From the NCBI RefSeq assembly GCF_004363045.1, contig NZ_SNYJ01000013.1, forward strand, positions 28,099-92,098: a DNA stretch of 64,000 nucleotides, given 5' to 3'. Positions within the stretch are counted from its first letter, which is position 1; the number at the start of each line of letters is the position of its first letter. The position numbers were made by a program, and so were the translations under genes. The notes under the pieces are model-generated. The model made no database searches. It was not told the DNA's origin and saw only the letters and a list, made by a program, of their open reading frames with translations. Below, piece after piece: positions 42,748 through 51,285 of this stretch. This DNA comes from Aureibacillus halotolerans (GTDB lineage Bacteria; Bacillota; Bacilli; Bacillales; DSM-28697).

Positions 42748-44087
42748 CTTACCCTTACATTAAATTGTTCTAGCATGTCGAAGAAGGTTGGGCAGGTTTT
42801 GGATACGCTGCCTGGGTCTTCTATTGTGAGTTGTTCGATTTTCGTGCCGATGAGGGCGAGGGACATGGCGATTCTGTGGTCATCGTAGGAGGAAAGGCTT
42901 TCACCTGCTTTTGGTTGTCCGGGATGAATTGTCCAGCCGTCTTGATGCTCGGTGATGTCGATGCCAAGTTGTGTTAAAGACTCGGTCATGGCTTGAATTC
43001 GGTCACTTTCATGGTGACGGATGTGCTCTACATCGGTAATGGTGATGGGGCCGTCGCAAAAAGGAACGAGGGCAGCGATCGTCAGCGCCTGATCGGACAT
43101 TTCTTTCATAGAAATGGTACGTCCGCCCTTTAGCTGTTCTGGACCTGTTACTTTGACGGTTGACCCGGACGTTTCAACGGTACATCCGAAGGTTTCCAGG
43201 ATTTCTAGAACGCCAATGTCTGGCTGGTTCGTGTCTAAATTCATGTTGGTCACTTCAACTGTGCCACCATGAAGGGCGGCGAGGGCGAAAAAGTAGCAGG
43301 CTGTGGAAGCGTCTGCCTCCAGTGAGTAGTCTTTCGGCTGGTACACTTGTGGCGCCACTTCAAAGCGATTAAAATCGTCGTTGTATGTTACGTTTACACC
43401 GTGTTCTTTCATAATATCGATAGTGATTTTCACGTAAGCGTGCTGCACGATACCGTCTGTGACGTTGAGGACGACACCGTTCTTTGCTGCTGGAGCAGCC
43501 ATTAACAGACCGCTAATAAACTGGCTTGACTGTTTTCCAGAAATGGTTCCTTCTCCACCGAGAAATTCTGCCGCCTCAAGTTTCACAGGATACACTCCAG
43601 GGGTTTGCTCGTAGGTCACTGCTTGTCCCCATTGTTCGAGTACATCAAACAATGGCTTCACTGGCCGTTCGCTCATCCGACGACTTGCACGGACGGTTTG
43701 TGGCACATCTGTATGCGCGCTAAGGAGCCCTGGTAGAAAGCGTGCGGTTGTACCTGCAGCTCCAATATACAGCTCCGCACTTTGGTTAAGACGTTGTCCA
43801 CCAATGCCGTGAACGACAACAGACTCCCCATCGATTTCAATCGCAACACCAATCGATTTCAACGCCTCGAGGCAAAAATACGAATCGTCACTACGAAGTA
43901 CCCCGTCTAAACGGCTGGTTCCTTCAGCAAACGCAGCGAGAATGAGCGCCCGATTTGTAAAGCTCTTGCTTCCTGGAATTGTAATGCTACCGTTCATTGG
44001 TTCTTTATGCTGATGAATGGTGACTGCTTTGTATTGACTAATTTCCGACCACGGTGAGCGCGCTTCTAAATCAGGAACGTGTGCCAT
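42735..44087 (-). CDS. aroA: 3-phosphoshikimate 1-carboxyvinyltransferase (EPSP synthase), unusual loop
   Basis: A 450-aa cytoplasmic enzyme of the shikimate pathway. Conserved: PGSKSFTNRAL (residues about 38-48), RMSERPVKPL, SSQFISGLLMAAP, EADASTACYF, MSDQALTIAA (catalytic Asp), RHHESDRIQAM (catalytic Glu) and YDDHRIAMSLAL. The phosphoenolpyruvate loop, usually GNAGT or GNSGT, reads IGAAGTTARF here, so Asn is replaced by Ala. The start is ATG 44087 or the adjoining TTG 44090 after GGGAGG. The gene is not in an aro operon; it could be the sole EPSP synthase or a paralogue. Its stop codon lies inside a dispersed repeat. Confidence 0.88.
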   Translation of the reverse strand: MAHVPDLEARSPWSEISQYKAVTIHQHKEPMNGSITIPGSKSFTNRALILAAFAEGTSRLDGVLRSDDSYFCLEALKSIGVAIEIDGESVVVHGIGGQRLNQSAELYIGAAGTTARFLPGLLSAHTDVPQTVRASRRMSERPVKPLFDVLEQWGQAVTYEQTPGVYPVKLEAAEFLGGEGTISGKQSSQFISGLLMAAPAAKNGVVLNVTDGIVQHAYVKITIDIMKEHGVNVTYNDDFNRFEVAPQVYQPKDYSLEADASTACYFFALAALHGGTVEVTNMNLDTNQPDIGVLEILETFGCTVETSGSTVKVTGPEQLKGGRTISMKEMSDQALTIAALVPFCDGPITITDVEHIRHHESDRIQAMTESLTQLGIDITEHQDGWTIHPGQPKAGESLSSYDDHRIAMSLALIGTKIEQLTIEDPGSVSKTCPTFFDMLEQFNVRVSRKA

Positions 44088-44196
44088 CAATCATTTTCCT
44101 CCCAGACATTGCAAGTTTTCTTTAACTATCACATATTTCTTTGTATACATCAACCGATTTCGCTCTATTTCTTTAACAGACAAAAGCTTAAAAGCA

Positions 44197-45378
44197 TTAA
44201 AGTGATTTTTTGCCGTAAATGAGTTTTCTCCATATCCATTCGACTGGCCCTTGCTCTGCATGTCTGAGCCACAAACTACTGAGCAGCATTTGTACAAGGA
44301 TAATAACAACGGCGATGAGCATTCCTTGAACAACACTTACCTGTCCGAAAAGCCCGAAGCCAAACCCATAGAACATGAACACACAAATGAGCGATTGAGC
44401 AAGGTAGTTCGTCAACGCCATTCGTCCTAATGCAGATAACGCCGTCACTCTGCGCTGCCAACCCTCTTTTTGCAAAAGTAGGACGAATACTGCGATATAT
44501 GACACAGTTAAGATCGGCCCACCAATTAAGTTTACAGCGTCACTAAGTGCATAACCTAAATGAGCAGGGATCGGCAACCAGTCATGACGCAAACTTACAA
44601 AAAGAAGCGAAAAGAACAGACCAATCCAGCCGCCATGAATTGCCAGGCGACGCCACATCGTCTTGTACTTCTCTACGTTTTTGAATGCATTCATTTTCCC
44701 AAAAGCCATACCGATTAGAAATAATCCCAAAACGTTTGGCAAAGTAAAAGGAAGACTAAATAGGAGTAATACGGCCTCTGATTGCCAACGAAAGGAAAGA
44801 ATTTCTCCGTAGCTCCCCGTTTGAAACAGTTGCATAATAGGCAAAAGACTTCCACTGCCTACGTCAGTATTTGCATAGGCAGCAGCAACACCTAGTAATG
44901 CTGTCCCGACCCCAGTGAATATAATTAGCAAAATCCCCCAGCGCAGAAGCTGTTCAGAAGATTTCCTTCGAAAGAGGAGCAGGATAAACCCTGCAATCGC
45001 GTAAGTATGTAAAATGTCCCCCGACCAAATGAAGATGAGGTGGACAAGCCCAATGCAAAGCAAGGTTGCCATTCTTCTTTTGAATAGCGCCTTGCCATTG
45101 AGATTTCGCTCTGAAAGCCTAGAATAGAAGAGGTAAAAACCAATCCCAAACAATATCGAAAACAGCGGATAAAACTTTGCCGTCACAAACAATTCAAGCA
45201 CAAGCTGACCAAAGGCATCCAAAGGATGTGGCGACCAAGTTGGAAGAGATAGATCATGGAACACTAAGGACTTAAATCCTGACATATTGGATAAAAGGAT
45301 GCCTATTAAGGCAAAACCTCGAATGACATCGAGAGATTGAATTCGATCAGCTTGTTGTATTGGCTTTGAGTGCGTCAT
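44197..45378 (-). CDS. DUF418 family multi-span membrane protein
   Basis: A 393-aa membrane protein with about ten hydrophobic segments. It begins with RIQSLDVIRGFALIGILLSN, the typical start of DUF418/YeiB-like proteins (acyltransferase-like fold). The C-terminal DUF418 portion includes GRMALTNYLAQSL. Function unknown; a role in envelope modification or transport is usually assumed. Its ATG lies one base after the stop of the small exporter gene, so it is translationally coupled and ends a four-gene operon that starts with an XRE regulator. Confidence 0.85.
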   Translation of the reverse strand: MTHSKPIQQADRIQSLDVIRGFALIGILLSNMSGFKSLVFHDLSLPTWSPHPLDAFGQLVLELFVTAKFYPLFSILFGIGFYLFYSRLSERNLNGKALFKRRMATLLCIGLVHLIFIWSGDILHTYAIAGFILLLFRRKSSEQLLRWGILLIIFTGVGTALLGVAAAYANTDVGSGSLLPIMQLFQTGSYGEILSFRWQSEAVLLLFSLPFTLPNVLGLFLIGMAFGKMNAFKNVEKYKTMWRRLAIHGGWIGLFFSLLFVSLRHDWLPIPAHLGYALSDAVNLIGGPILTVSYIAVFVLLLQKEGWQRRVTALSALGRMALTNYLAQSLICVFMFYGFGFGLFGQVSVVQGMLIAVVIILVQMLLSSLWLRHAEQGPVEWIWRKLIYGKKSL

Positions 45379-45379
45379 C

Positions 45380-45886
45380 TTATTCGTCTACCCGAAGCAT
45401 TTCATAGAGGAAACCGTTGTTGCCAGTATTTTCTTGGATTAAATCCACTCCGTAAAAGGACAGTACACCCATCGCAACACACCATAGCACCAGGCTTCCC
45501 GTCATCCATGCCGTCACTTTTGTTTTGTTATTGCTAAATGTCATTGCCGTCAAAGCCGCAAGGTGACTACCGATAATTAGTGGTCCAAGTAGGCTAACCC
45601 CTACAATCCCATATTTCGTCCACAGACGTTCCGCACGCTCACGCTTTTTAGAAGGGGCGTCAACATCAATGCCTTTACGACGTCGACGGTCTTCGTTCCA
45701 CTTTTTTAGCCGTTCTGCCAAAAAAATCACGAGGAGCACTGTTAGTAAGTTTCCAAGCAAAGCAACGACAGCAACAACAATGACATTTAATCCTGCAAGT
45801 GCACCAATCGGAATAACTGCAATAACTTCAAAGAAAGGTGTTGCTGCAAAAACAAAGACGAGCAAATAAGCAATAAAAAAAGCCAT
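45380..45886 (-). CDS. Putative small multidrug export protein (Pfam-type Sm_multidrug_ex)
   Basis: A 168-aa membrane protein with four predicted spans: AFFIAYLLVFVFAATPFFE, then VVAVVALLGNLLTVLLVIFLA, a basic cytoplasmic loop (KKWNEDRRRRKGIDVDAPSK) and YGIVGVSLLGPLIIGS. This pattern fits the small multi-drug export protein family, where experimental data are scarce. ATG 45886 is preceded by GGAG at 9 bases; the frame extends to 45904. Third gene in the XRE-led operon. Confidence 0.72.
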   Translation of the reverse strand: MAFFIAYLLVFVFAATPFFEVIAVIPIGALAGLNVIVVAVVALLGNLLTVLLVIFLAERLKKWNEDRRRRKGIDVDAPSKKRERAERLWTKYGIVGVSLLGPLIIGSHLAALTAMTFSNNKTKVTAWMTGSLVLWCVAMGVLSFYGVDLIQENTGNNGFLYEMLRVDE

Positions 45887-45908
45887 AAGTACATCTCCAT
45901 TCATTCAT

Positions 45909-46334
45909 TTATTGTTTGTAATAATGCCTAGTGTCCCACCAAAAAATCGTATACTGTGTAACACCAAGAATAAAAAAGAGTGCGAGTGGGACAAGTGGAA
46001 ACAAAGGGAAGAAGGTCAGGGCAATCATCGAAAAGGGAACTGCAAAATAGTAAAACATATACACTTTCCGACAAGCTTTATTAATCACCCAACGCTGCCC
46101 TTCATCTTCATCATGAAGCTCATATGGAGTGAAGGATACAAAGCGTATTCGACGCTTGGGATGACGCTTGTTGTGGATTAGGATAAGGATAAAGAAAATG
46201 ACAAGAGCTCCTAGCCCGAGCCATACATATTTTCGAGATTCATCTTCATGTTCAAGTGCCCCATAGATCATAGACGTTACGATGAATAAAAACAAAGCAG
46301 CTGTGAACGGTGAACGTATTATTTTTTCAAGCAT
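45909..46334 (-). CDS. Hypothetical membrane protein in XRE operon
   Basis: A 141-aa protein with four hydrophobic segments: two before residue 60 (FTAALFLFIVTSMIYG and WLGLGALVIFFILILI) and two near 100-130. A basic cytoplasmic middle (NKRHPKRRIRF) lies between. I recognise no defined family. ATG 46334 has GGAGGAGG upstream and overlaps the end of the XRE gene by 8 bases. Pairing of a short XRE regulator with a small membrane protein is common in Bacilli and recurs at 58389-58984 in this window. Confidence 0.72.
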   Translation of the reverse strand: MLEKIIRSPFTAALFLFIVTSMIYGALEHEDESRKYVWLGLGALVIFFILILIHNKRHPKRRIRFVSFTPYELHDEDEGQRWVINKACRKVYMFYYFAVPFSMIALTFFPLFPLVPLALFFILGVTQYTIFWWDTRHYYKQ

Positions 46335-46536
46335 CTTTTTCCTCCTCCAGCCAAAAAACATCCTCTAGTTTTTCATTAAACACTTGCGATATTTTTAGAG
46401 CGAGAGCTACAGATGGAGCATAATCTCCCTTTTCGATCATTCCTACCGTTTGACGTGTGGCCCCAATCGCTTTCGCTAAATCGGATTGAGTGAACGAATA
46501 CCGGGCACGCATTTCACGCACTCTATTTTTCAGCAT
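46327..46536 (-). CDS. XRE family regulator (69 aa, YozG/YgzD type)
   Basis: A 69-aa helix-turn-helix protein consisting of the HTH only: RYSFTQSDLAKAIGATRQTVGMIEKGDYAPSV, then LALKISQVFNEKLEDVFWLEEE. Such minimal XRE proteins usually repress their own operon. It heads the operon with the membrane protein, small exporter and DUF418 genes. Two perfect palindromes upstream (46694-46705 and 46725-46738) are possible binding sites, though rather distant. Confidence 0.88.
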   Translation of the reverse strand: MLKNRVREMRARYSFTQSDLAKAIGATRQTVGMIEKGDYAPSVALALKISQVFNEKLEDVFWLEEEKDA

Positions 46537-46693
46537 ACCTTCACATCCTTTCGTAACTTTCTGCGCATAATGGCACCAATCCTACACTACTATGACAATT
46601 TCCATCCTGTTTAATGAGCACTTCAACCTCACGAAGATCGATAGCAGGATGAGCGACCGAGGAGTATTCAATACAACTGAATCGCTACGGCGT

Positions 46694-46705
46694 ATGTGTA
46701 CACAT
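46694..46705. promoter_or_regulatory. Perfect palindrome upstream of the XRE operon (site 1)
   Basis: ATGTGTACACAT is a perfect 12-bp inverted repeat about 160 bases before the XRE start. Confidence 0.4.
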
Positions 46706-46724
46706 CATGTTAATCATCATATAC

Positions 46725-46738
46725 ATAATGTACATTAT
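46725..46738. promoter_or_regulatory. Perfect palindrome upstream of the XRE operon (site 2)
   Basis: ATAATGTACATTAT is a perfect 14-bp inverted repeat sharing the TGTACA core with site 1. It sits in a region with repeated ATCATTA/GTCATTA words (46710-46770). Confidence 0.45.
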
Positions 46739-46774
46739 AATTGTCATTATGTAAATCATTATTGTCATTGAAAT

Positions 46775-46822
46775 AAAAATAGCCTCTTGACCCATATGTG
46801 TGGGTGAAGAGGCTTTTATTCT
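46775..46822. terminator. Terminator of motAB, active in both directions
   Basis: AGCCTCTTGACCCA pairs with TGGGTGAAGAGGCT around a short loop, flanked by AAATAAAAAT and TTTTATT. Confidence 0.88.
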
Positions 46823-47608
46823 TTATGGAGTTGAAGACGTCGTATCGGCCGTACGCGGCAAAATTAAAATTTCGACACGTCTGTTTTTTTCTCGTCCTTC
46901 TGGCGTTTCATTAGAGGCAACGGGACGATATTCTCCAAACCCTTTTGCACTAAACCACTGCGGCAACAGAGCATCGTTTTTCATAAGCAGTTTCATAAAG
47001 TTCACAGATCTCATCACACTGAGCTCCCAGTTTGAATCAAATCTTGCGGTACGTATTGGAACGTTATCCGTATGTCCGCTGATGATAATTTGACGCGGCG
47101 GATCCATTACAAGCAGATCTGAAAGCTCATTGGCGATGGGCTCGTACTCTGAACGAACATCTGCACGACCAGAACGGAATAAGATACTGTCTCGAATAAG
47201 AATCAATAGCCCTTCATCACTTAGTGACGTTTCAAAGGTTTCTTCCAGCTGATTCGAAGCAATATAGCTATCAATTTTTTCTTGAATTTCCTCTAGCTCT
47301 TTAAGCTCACGCTCTGTAAGCGCACTGTCATCCTCGTCTTCTCCTTCAGCAGTAGTGCCTAGGTTTTTCACATCCATTGTAGTGCCGCGCGTCGGCGCGT
47401 CAGACGGAAAATCCATCACTCCTGTTCCCCCAGTGAAAAGTTCACTAAAAACGCCGGACATCGCTCTGAATTTTTCAGCATCGACACTACTTGTGGAAAA
47501 CAAGACAATAAACAGAGCGAGCAGTAAGGTCATCAAATCGGCATAAGGAATGAGCCAGGACTCGTCGATATGTTCCTCTTTATGCTTTTTTTTCCTACGC
47601 TGCGTCAT
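46823..47608 (-). CDS. motB: Flagellar motor stator protein MotB
   Basis: A 261-aa stator subunit. A basic N-terminus precedes one membrane helix with the ion-binding Asp at residue 24 (WLIPYADLMTLLLALF). A variable plug/linker (about 50-110, acidic) leads to an OmpA/MotB peptidoglycan-binding domain with IIISGHTDNVPI (about 190) and FGEYRPVASNETPEGREKNRRVEI. The helix end VLFSTSSVDAEKF closely resembles the proton-type MotB of B. subtilis rather than sodium-type MotS. The start overlaps motA by 14 bases. Coupling ion is inferred only. Confidence 0.92.
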   Translation of the reverse strand: MTQRRKKKHKEEHIDESWLIPYADLMTLLLALFIVLFSTSSVDAEKFRAMSGVFSELFTGGTGVMDFPSDAPTRGTTMDVKNLGTTAEGEDEDDSALTERELKELEEIQEKIDSYIASNQLEETFETSLSDEGLLILIRDSILFRSGRADVRSEYEPIANELSDLLVMDPPRQIIISGHTDNVPIRTARFDSNWELSVMRSVNFMKLLMKNDALLPQWFSAKGFGEYRPVASNETPEGREKNRRVEILILPRTADTTSSTP

Positions 47609-48398
47609 TTTGCAGCGCTCCTTTTCCAGCTTTTTCTACCGTTGTGCGTTCCTTCTCGGAAAGGTAAGAGGACAGCTTTTGCTCTAACGCTTTCGGCGAT
47701 TCTCCTTCAAGCAGAGACAGAATGCCTTCAATCATCATTTGCTTCACGCGAATTTCTTGTTTTGACTTCTGTTTAAGCTTGTTGGCAAAGGGATGCCAAA
47801 GGACATAACCGCTAAAAATCCCCATAAGTGTTGCCACAAAAGCTGCCGAAATCGCTGCACCGAGCTTATCGATGTCGCTCATATTGCCAAGCGCTGAAAT
47901 CAATCCGATAACTGCACCTAAGACACCTAAGGTCGGGGCATACATACCAGCCTGACTGAAGATTTGAGCATTCCCTAAATGTCTTTCTTCCATCGCGTCA
48001 ACTTCTTCTGACAGAACATCACGAATGTAATCAGAGTTTTTCCCATCAATCGCCATTTGCATGCCGTTTTTAAGGAATGTATCATTTAATTCTTGCATTC
48101 TCCCTTCAAGGAGCAGCAACCCTTCCTTCCGTGCGGTTTCCGTCCATGAAGAAAACAGGGCAATCACCTCGGCAGGAGACATGATTTGCTGTTCCTTAAA
48201 CAAGATACCAAATAATTTCGGCACCTTTTTTATTTCATTCGTCGGGAATGCGATGCAAACAGCGGCTGCTGTTCCTACTATAATGATTAAAACCGCCGCA
48301 GGATTAATCAGCACATCCAAGCTTACACCTTTCATAAACATGCCCACTAGAACAGCCACCAAGCCAAGCACAATTCCAACGAGTGACGCTTTATCCAT
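47595..48398 (-). CDS. motA: Flagellar motor stator protein MotA
   Basis: A 267-aa inner-membrane protein with four helices. The conserved IAFPTNEIKKVPKLF and MEERH..QIFSQAG segments flank the cytoplasmic domain; helices 3-4 carry YAPTLGVLGAVIGLISAL and AAFVATLMGIFSGYVLWHPFANKLK. With MotB it forms the ion channel driving flagellar rotation. ATG 48398 follows a modest binding site. An exact SigD promoter lies 37 bases upstream, so motAB belongs to the late flagellar regulon. Confidence 0.93.
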   Translation of the reverse strand: MDKASLVGIVLGLVAVLVGMFMKGVSLDVLINPAAVLIIIVGTAAAVCIAFPTNEIKKVPKLFGILFKEQQIMSPAEVIALFSSWTETARKEGLLLLEGRMQELNDTFLKNGMQMAIDGKNSDYIRDVLSEEVDAMEERHLGNAQIFSQAGMYAPTLGVLGAVIGLISALGNMSDIDKLGAAISAAFVATLMGIFSGYVLWHPFANKLKQKSKQEIRVKQMMIEGILSLLEGESPKALEQKLSSYLSEKERTTVEKAGKGALQNDAA

Positions 48399-48434
48399 TT
48401 TTCATCACCTTTATGTCAGTCTTCTCTCTTTCTT

Positions 48435-48461
48435 ATATCGGCAGATGAACAATAGATTTTA
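48435..48461 (-). promoter_or_regulatory. SigD promoter of motAB
   Basis: On the minus strand TAAA is followed by 15 bases and GCCGATAT, a perfect match to the Bacillus SigD (flagellar sigma) consensus, ending 37 bases before motA. Confidence 0.9.
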
Positions 48462-48633
48462 AGAGCTCGCGAAGAAATCGTCCATTTGTACCAGTTAACT
48501 TTTTGTTCACCCCCGCTTATTTTGGGCTAGTATGTACTGAACACCTAATAGACCGTTTTTCATTATCGTTCAAACAAATTTAAAAGATTTGAATTTCATG
48601 CATTCTCGCTTTGATCATGCTAGCGAGATAGAC

Positions 48634-48678
48634 AAAAAAACACGAAAGACCTTTTAGTAGAGGCTCTTCCGTGTTTTT
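48634..48678 (-). terminator. Terminator of folD
   Basis: CACGAAAGACC pairs imperfectly with GGCTCTTCCGTG around a 10-base loop; the minus strand ends in TTTTTTTG. Confidence 0.82.
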
Positions 48679-48687
48679 GCTTATTTC

Positions 48688-49539
48688 TTAGACGAGGAGA
48701 CCTGCTGACTTCTCTGCAGACTCGACGGTTTGCTTTAATAAGGTGGCTATCGTGACGGGACCAACGCCACCAGGGACTGGGGTGATAGCACTCGCTTTTT
48801 TATAACAGGCGTCGTATTCGACATCACCGACATTTCCAGGGTTGTATCCTGCGTCAACAATGATGGCCCCCTCTTTAATCCAATCGCCTTTAACAAATTC
48901 GGGTTTCCCAACAGCTGCAACGACAATGTCAGCGCGCGACACTTTCTCTGCCAGCGCCTGGGTCTTAGAGTGACAAATCGTCACAGTCGCATTGCGGTTC
49001 AGCAGTAGCAATGATACGGGTTTTCCGAGAATAGGGCTTCGTCCAACAACGACCACATCTTTGCCTTCAAGCTCGATATTAAAATAATCAAGAATGGAAA
49101 TAATGGCGCCTGGAGTACAGGATGGAAAGCGTCCAAAATCAAGGCCCGTCCGACCAAATGACGCACTTGTGACACCATCAACATCTTTATCTGGGTGAAT
49201 GGCTTCAAACGCCGCCCGCTCATCCAAATGGGAAGGAATCGGGTGCTGAAGCAGGATGCCATTCACTTTTGGATCTTCATTCAACTCTTTAATCGTTTGC
49301 ATCAATGTGTCTTGCGTTGTATCCGCTGGCAGTACAACGGCTTTGGACTCAATGCCAACCTTTTCGCATGCTTTCCCCTTCATTTTCACATACGTTGCAG
49401 AGGAAGGGTCGTCTCCTACCAAAATCGTTGCCAAGCACGTGTCGTGTCCTTGACGTTTCAGTTCATCCGTACGTTCTTTTACCTCGTCTCTCATAGCCTG
49501 AGAAACAATTCGACCGTCAAGCAACAATGGGTCACTCAT
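48688..49539 (-). CDS. folD: Methylenetetrahydrofolate dehydrogenase/cyclohydrolase
   Basis: A 283-aa bifunctional cytoplasmic enzyme interconverting 5,10-methylene-, methenyl- and 10-formyl-tetrahydrofolate. Seen: YVKMKGKACEKVGI with the catalytic Lys (about residue 53), GILLQHPIPSHL (about 95), DVDGVT, then the NADP site VVVVGRSPILGKPVS (about 160-174) and PVPGGVGPVTIATLL (about 260). TAAGGAGG before ATG 49539. The gene stands alone rather than between nusB and xseA, and is preceded by a ZTP riboswitch, linking it to purine and one-carbon stress. Confidence 0.95.
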   Translation of the reverse strand: MSDPLLLDGRIVSQAMRDEVKERTDELKRQGHDTCLATILVGDDPSSATYVKMKGKACEKVGIESKAVVLPADTTQDTLMQTIKELNEDPKVNGILLQHPIPSHLDERAAFEAIHPDKDVDGVTSASFGRTGLDFGRFPSCTPGAIISILDYFNIELEGKDVVVVGRSPILGKPVSLLLLNRNATVTICHSKTQALAEKVSRADIVVAAVGKPEFVKGDWIKEGAIIVDAGYNPGNVGDVEYDACYKKASAITPVPGGVGPVTIATLLKQTVESAEKSAGLLV

Positions 49540-49574
49540 CGTAAAACCTCCTTATGGGATCAAAAGCAGGTCGC

Positions 49575-49679
49575 GGATGCCCAGGCGAACGGCATGCGAT
49601 TTTATGCAAAGCGTTTGTTTTCCGGCTCCCTCGTGGTGGCCTCCACGTTCATCGCCAGTTACCGAAAATGTTCGTCACC
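49575..49679 (-). ncRNA. ZTP riboswitch (pfl motif) upstream of folD
   Basis: On the minus strand the leader shows GTAACTGGCGATGAACG, a GTGG..CCAC hairpin, GGGAGCCGG and, after a variable linker, CCGTTCGCCTGGGCA. These are the hallmark conserved blocks of the pfl/ZTP aptamer, whose pseudoknot pairs CCGG-type arms. The aptamer ends about 40 bases before folD. ZTP riboswitches turn on folate one-carbon genes such as folD when ZTP/AICAR accumulates. I see no clear terminator stem between aptamer and gene, so the expression platform is uncertain. Confidence 0.88.
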
Positions 49680-49746
49680 TTAAGTATAAATCACATTTGA
49701 TGCTTCGAAAAGTCCCATTGTGCAAGATCCCAATCACAACCTCAGA

Positions 49747-51285
49747 TTATTCGATACGTTCGTCGACATCAATCACTCGGAGCGGCTTTTCTGCAGGTCC
49801 ATTAAGGACAAGACCATCAATGTCAAATCGTGAACCGTGGCAAGGGCATTCCCATGCTAAGTCGCTGGCATTCCAATTGACTTCACACCCCACATGCGTG
49901 CAGGTTGTGTCAACAGCATGCACTTTTCCTTCTGGCTCACGATATATCCCAACACGTTCGCCTTGATGCAAAACAACATCGCCTTCGCCAGGTTTGATAT
50001 CGTCAACATGCTTCTGCAAGAGTCCAAACTTCCCACGCACAAGGTGCTTGGCCACATCCATATTGTCTCGAATGAGCTGCTTCATCGATCCAAAGCGCGC
50101 TGGCGAAAACATAGATTCTTCTTCTTTGCCTTCAACATAGCGAGCGAGGATGTGAGCTGCCGCTGCACTTGTCGTCATCCCCCATTTTCGAAAGCCTGTA
50201 GCGACGAGTACATTTCTATGTTGCTCCGTCATTGGACCGATGAAAGGCAGCTTGTCGTTTGTCACTAAATCTTGTGCTGACCAGCGATAGTGGACGCTTT
50301 TAACACCAAAGGCGCGTGACGCATACGAAAGCAAATGCTCATATGGCTTATGCGTATTGATGCCTTGTCCGGTTTTGTGTCCCTCTCCCCCAACAAGAAG
50401 CAATGGTGTGCCATCCTCTGCTTTAGCCGTACGAAGGGAATGCTGCGGAGGATCGATTTCTAAAAACATGCCATCCGGTTTATCCACATCACTTTCCACA
50501 GCAAGAACGTACGATCGACTTACATGCATGCGGGCAAAATAAAAGCCATGCGTATCAACAAACGGGAAATGTGTACAAATCAACACATGATCCCCCTGTG
50601 CTTCAGCGCCATTGCGGCAATGCACCACTGGAAGCGTCCCGAAATTCACCTTTATGGCAGGGGAATGCTCGAATAAACGTACGCCCAAACGTTCACACTC
50701 TGACAATAAAAAACGCGCGTACCTTACAGGATGGAACTGCGCTTGACTAGGGACGACAATCGCCTTTTGTGCGTTTAAGTATTCAGGAAGCTGCCCTTCA
50801 TACACCCCGCCAGGAATGTGTAACTGCTCATACGCCCGGGCTTCGCGTTCAAGCTTATCTACCGAAAGATCCTGTGTTGTGTACAAGTAGGACGGTTGCT
50901 CCTCCCAATCACAGTCAATCTGGTGCTGCTCTACCATTCCCTTCATCCAACGAAACGCTTCATCGTTTGCTTTATAATAAGCCTTCGTTTTTTCAAGACC
51001 AAAACGTTGGAGAAATTCATCGTATATCACATCATGCTGCACGGAAACCTTAGCAGTAGTATGCCCACTCGTTCCGGTCATGAGATTACCTGCCTCAAGG
51101 AGGACAACCTCCTTGCCTTCCTTTGCCAGCAAATAAGCTGTTGTTAACCCCGTCAGACCGCCCCCCACGACAACGACATCCGCGGACACTCGGTCCTCCA
51201 AAACTGGAAACGACTTTTCCACAGCATGCTCTTGCCATAATGATTGTATATTTTGCGGAAGCAGCTCTTTACCATCATTGGTCAT
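49747..51285 (-). CDS. FAD-dependent oxidoreductase with C-terminal Rieske domain, YhfW-like
   Basis: A 512-aa protein. The N-terminal DAO-type FAD domain has VVVVGGGLTGLTTAYLLAKEG (about residue 38) and a GTSGHTTAKVS loop. A long substrate region follows, and the C-terminal Rieske [2Fe-2S] domain carries CTHVGCEV and CPCHGSRFD (Cys-His pairs, about 460-485). B. subtilis YhfW shares this fusion and length. The substrate is unknown. ATG 51285 follows AAGGAG at 9 bases; the frame extends to 51345. The small membrane-protein gene upstream ends about 100 bases before it, with a terminator between. Confidence 0.85.
   Translation of the reverse strand: MTNDGKELLPQNIQSLWQEHAVEKSFPVLEDRVSADVVVVGGGLTGLTTAYLLAKEGKEVVLLEAGNLMTGTSGHTTAKVSVQHDVIYDEFLQRFGLEKTKAYYKANDEAFRWMKGMVEQHQIDCDWEEQPSYLYTTQDLSVDKLEREARAYEQLHIPGGVYEGQLPEYLNAQKAIVVPSQAQFHPVRYARFLLSECERLGVRLFEHSPAIKVNFGTLPVVHCRNGAEAQGDHVLICTHFPFVDTHGFYFARMHVSRSYVLAVESDVDKPDGMFLEIDPPQHSLRTAKAEDGTPLLLVGGEGHKTGQGINTHKPYEHLLSYASRAFGVKSVHYRWSAQDLVTNDKLPFIGPMTEQHRNVLVATGFRKWGMTTSAAAAHILARYVEGKEEESMFSPARFGSMKQLIRDNMDVAKHLVRGKFGLLQKHVDDIKPGEGDVVLHQGERVGIYREPEGKVHAVDTTCTHVGCEVNWNASDLAWECPCHGSRFDIDGLVLNGPAEKPLRVIDVDERIE

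Noticed and set aside
46823-47608. Sodium-type MotS assignment
   Set aside because: The membrane helix and following residues match the MotB pattern of B. subtilis better, so MotB is kept with the coupling ion left open.
49195-49683. 162-codon plus-strand ORF
   Set aside because: Antisense to folD and crossing the ZTP riboswitch region; no homology recognised.
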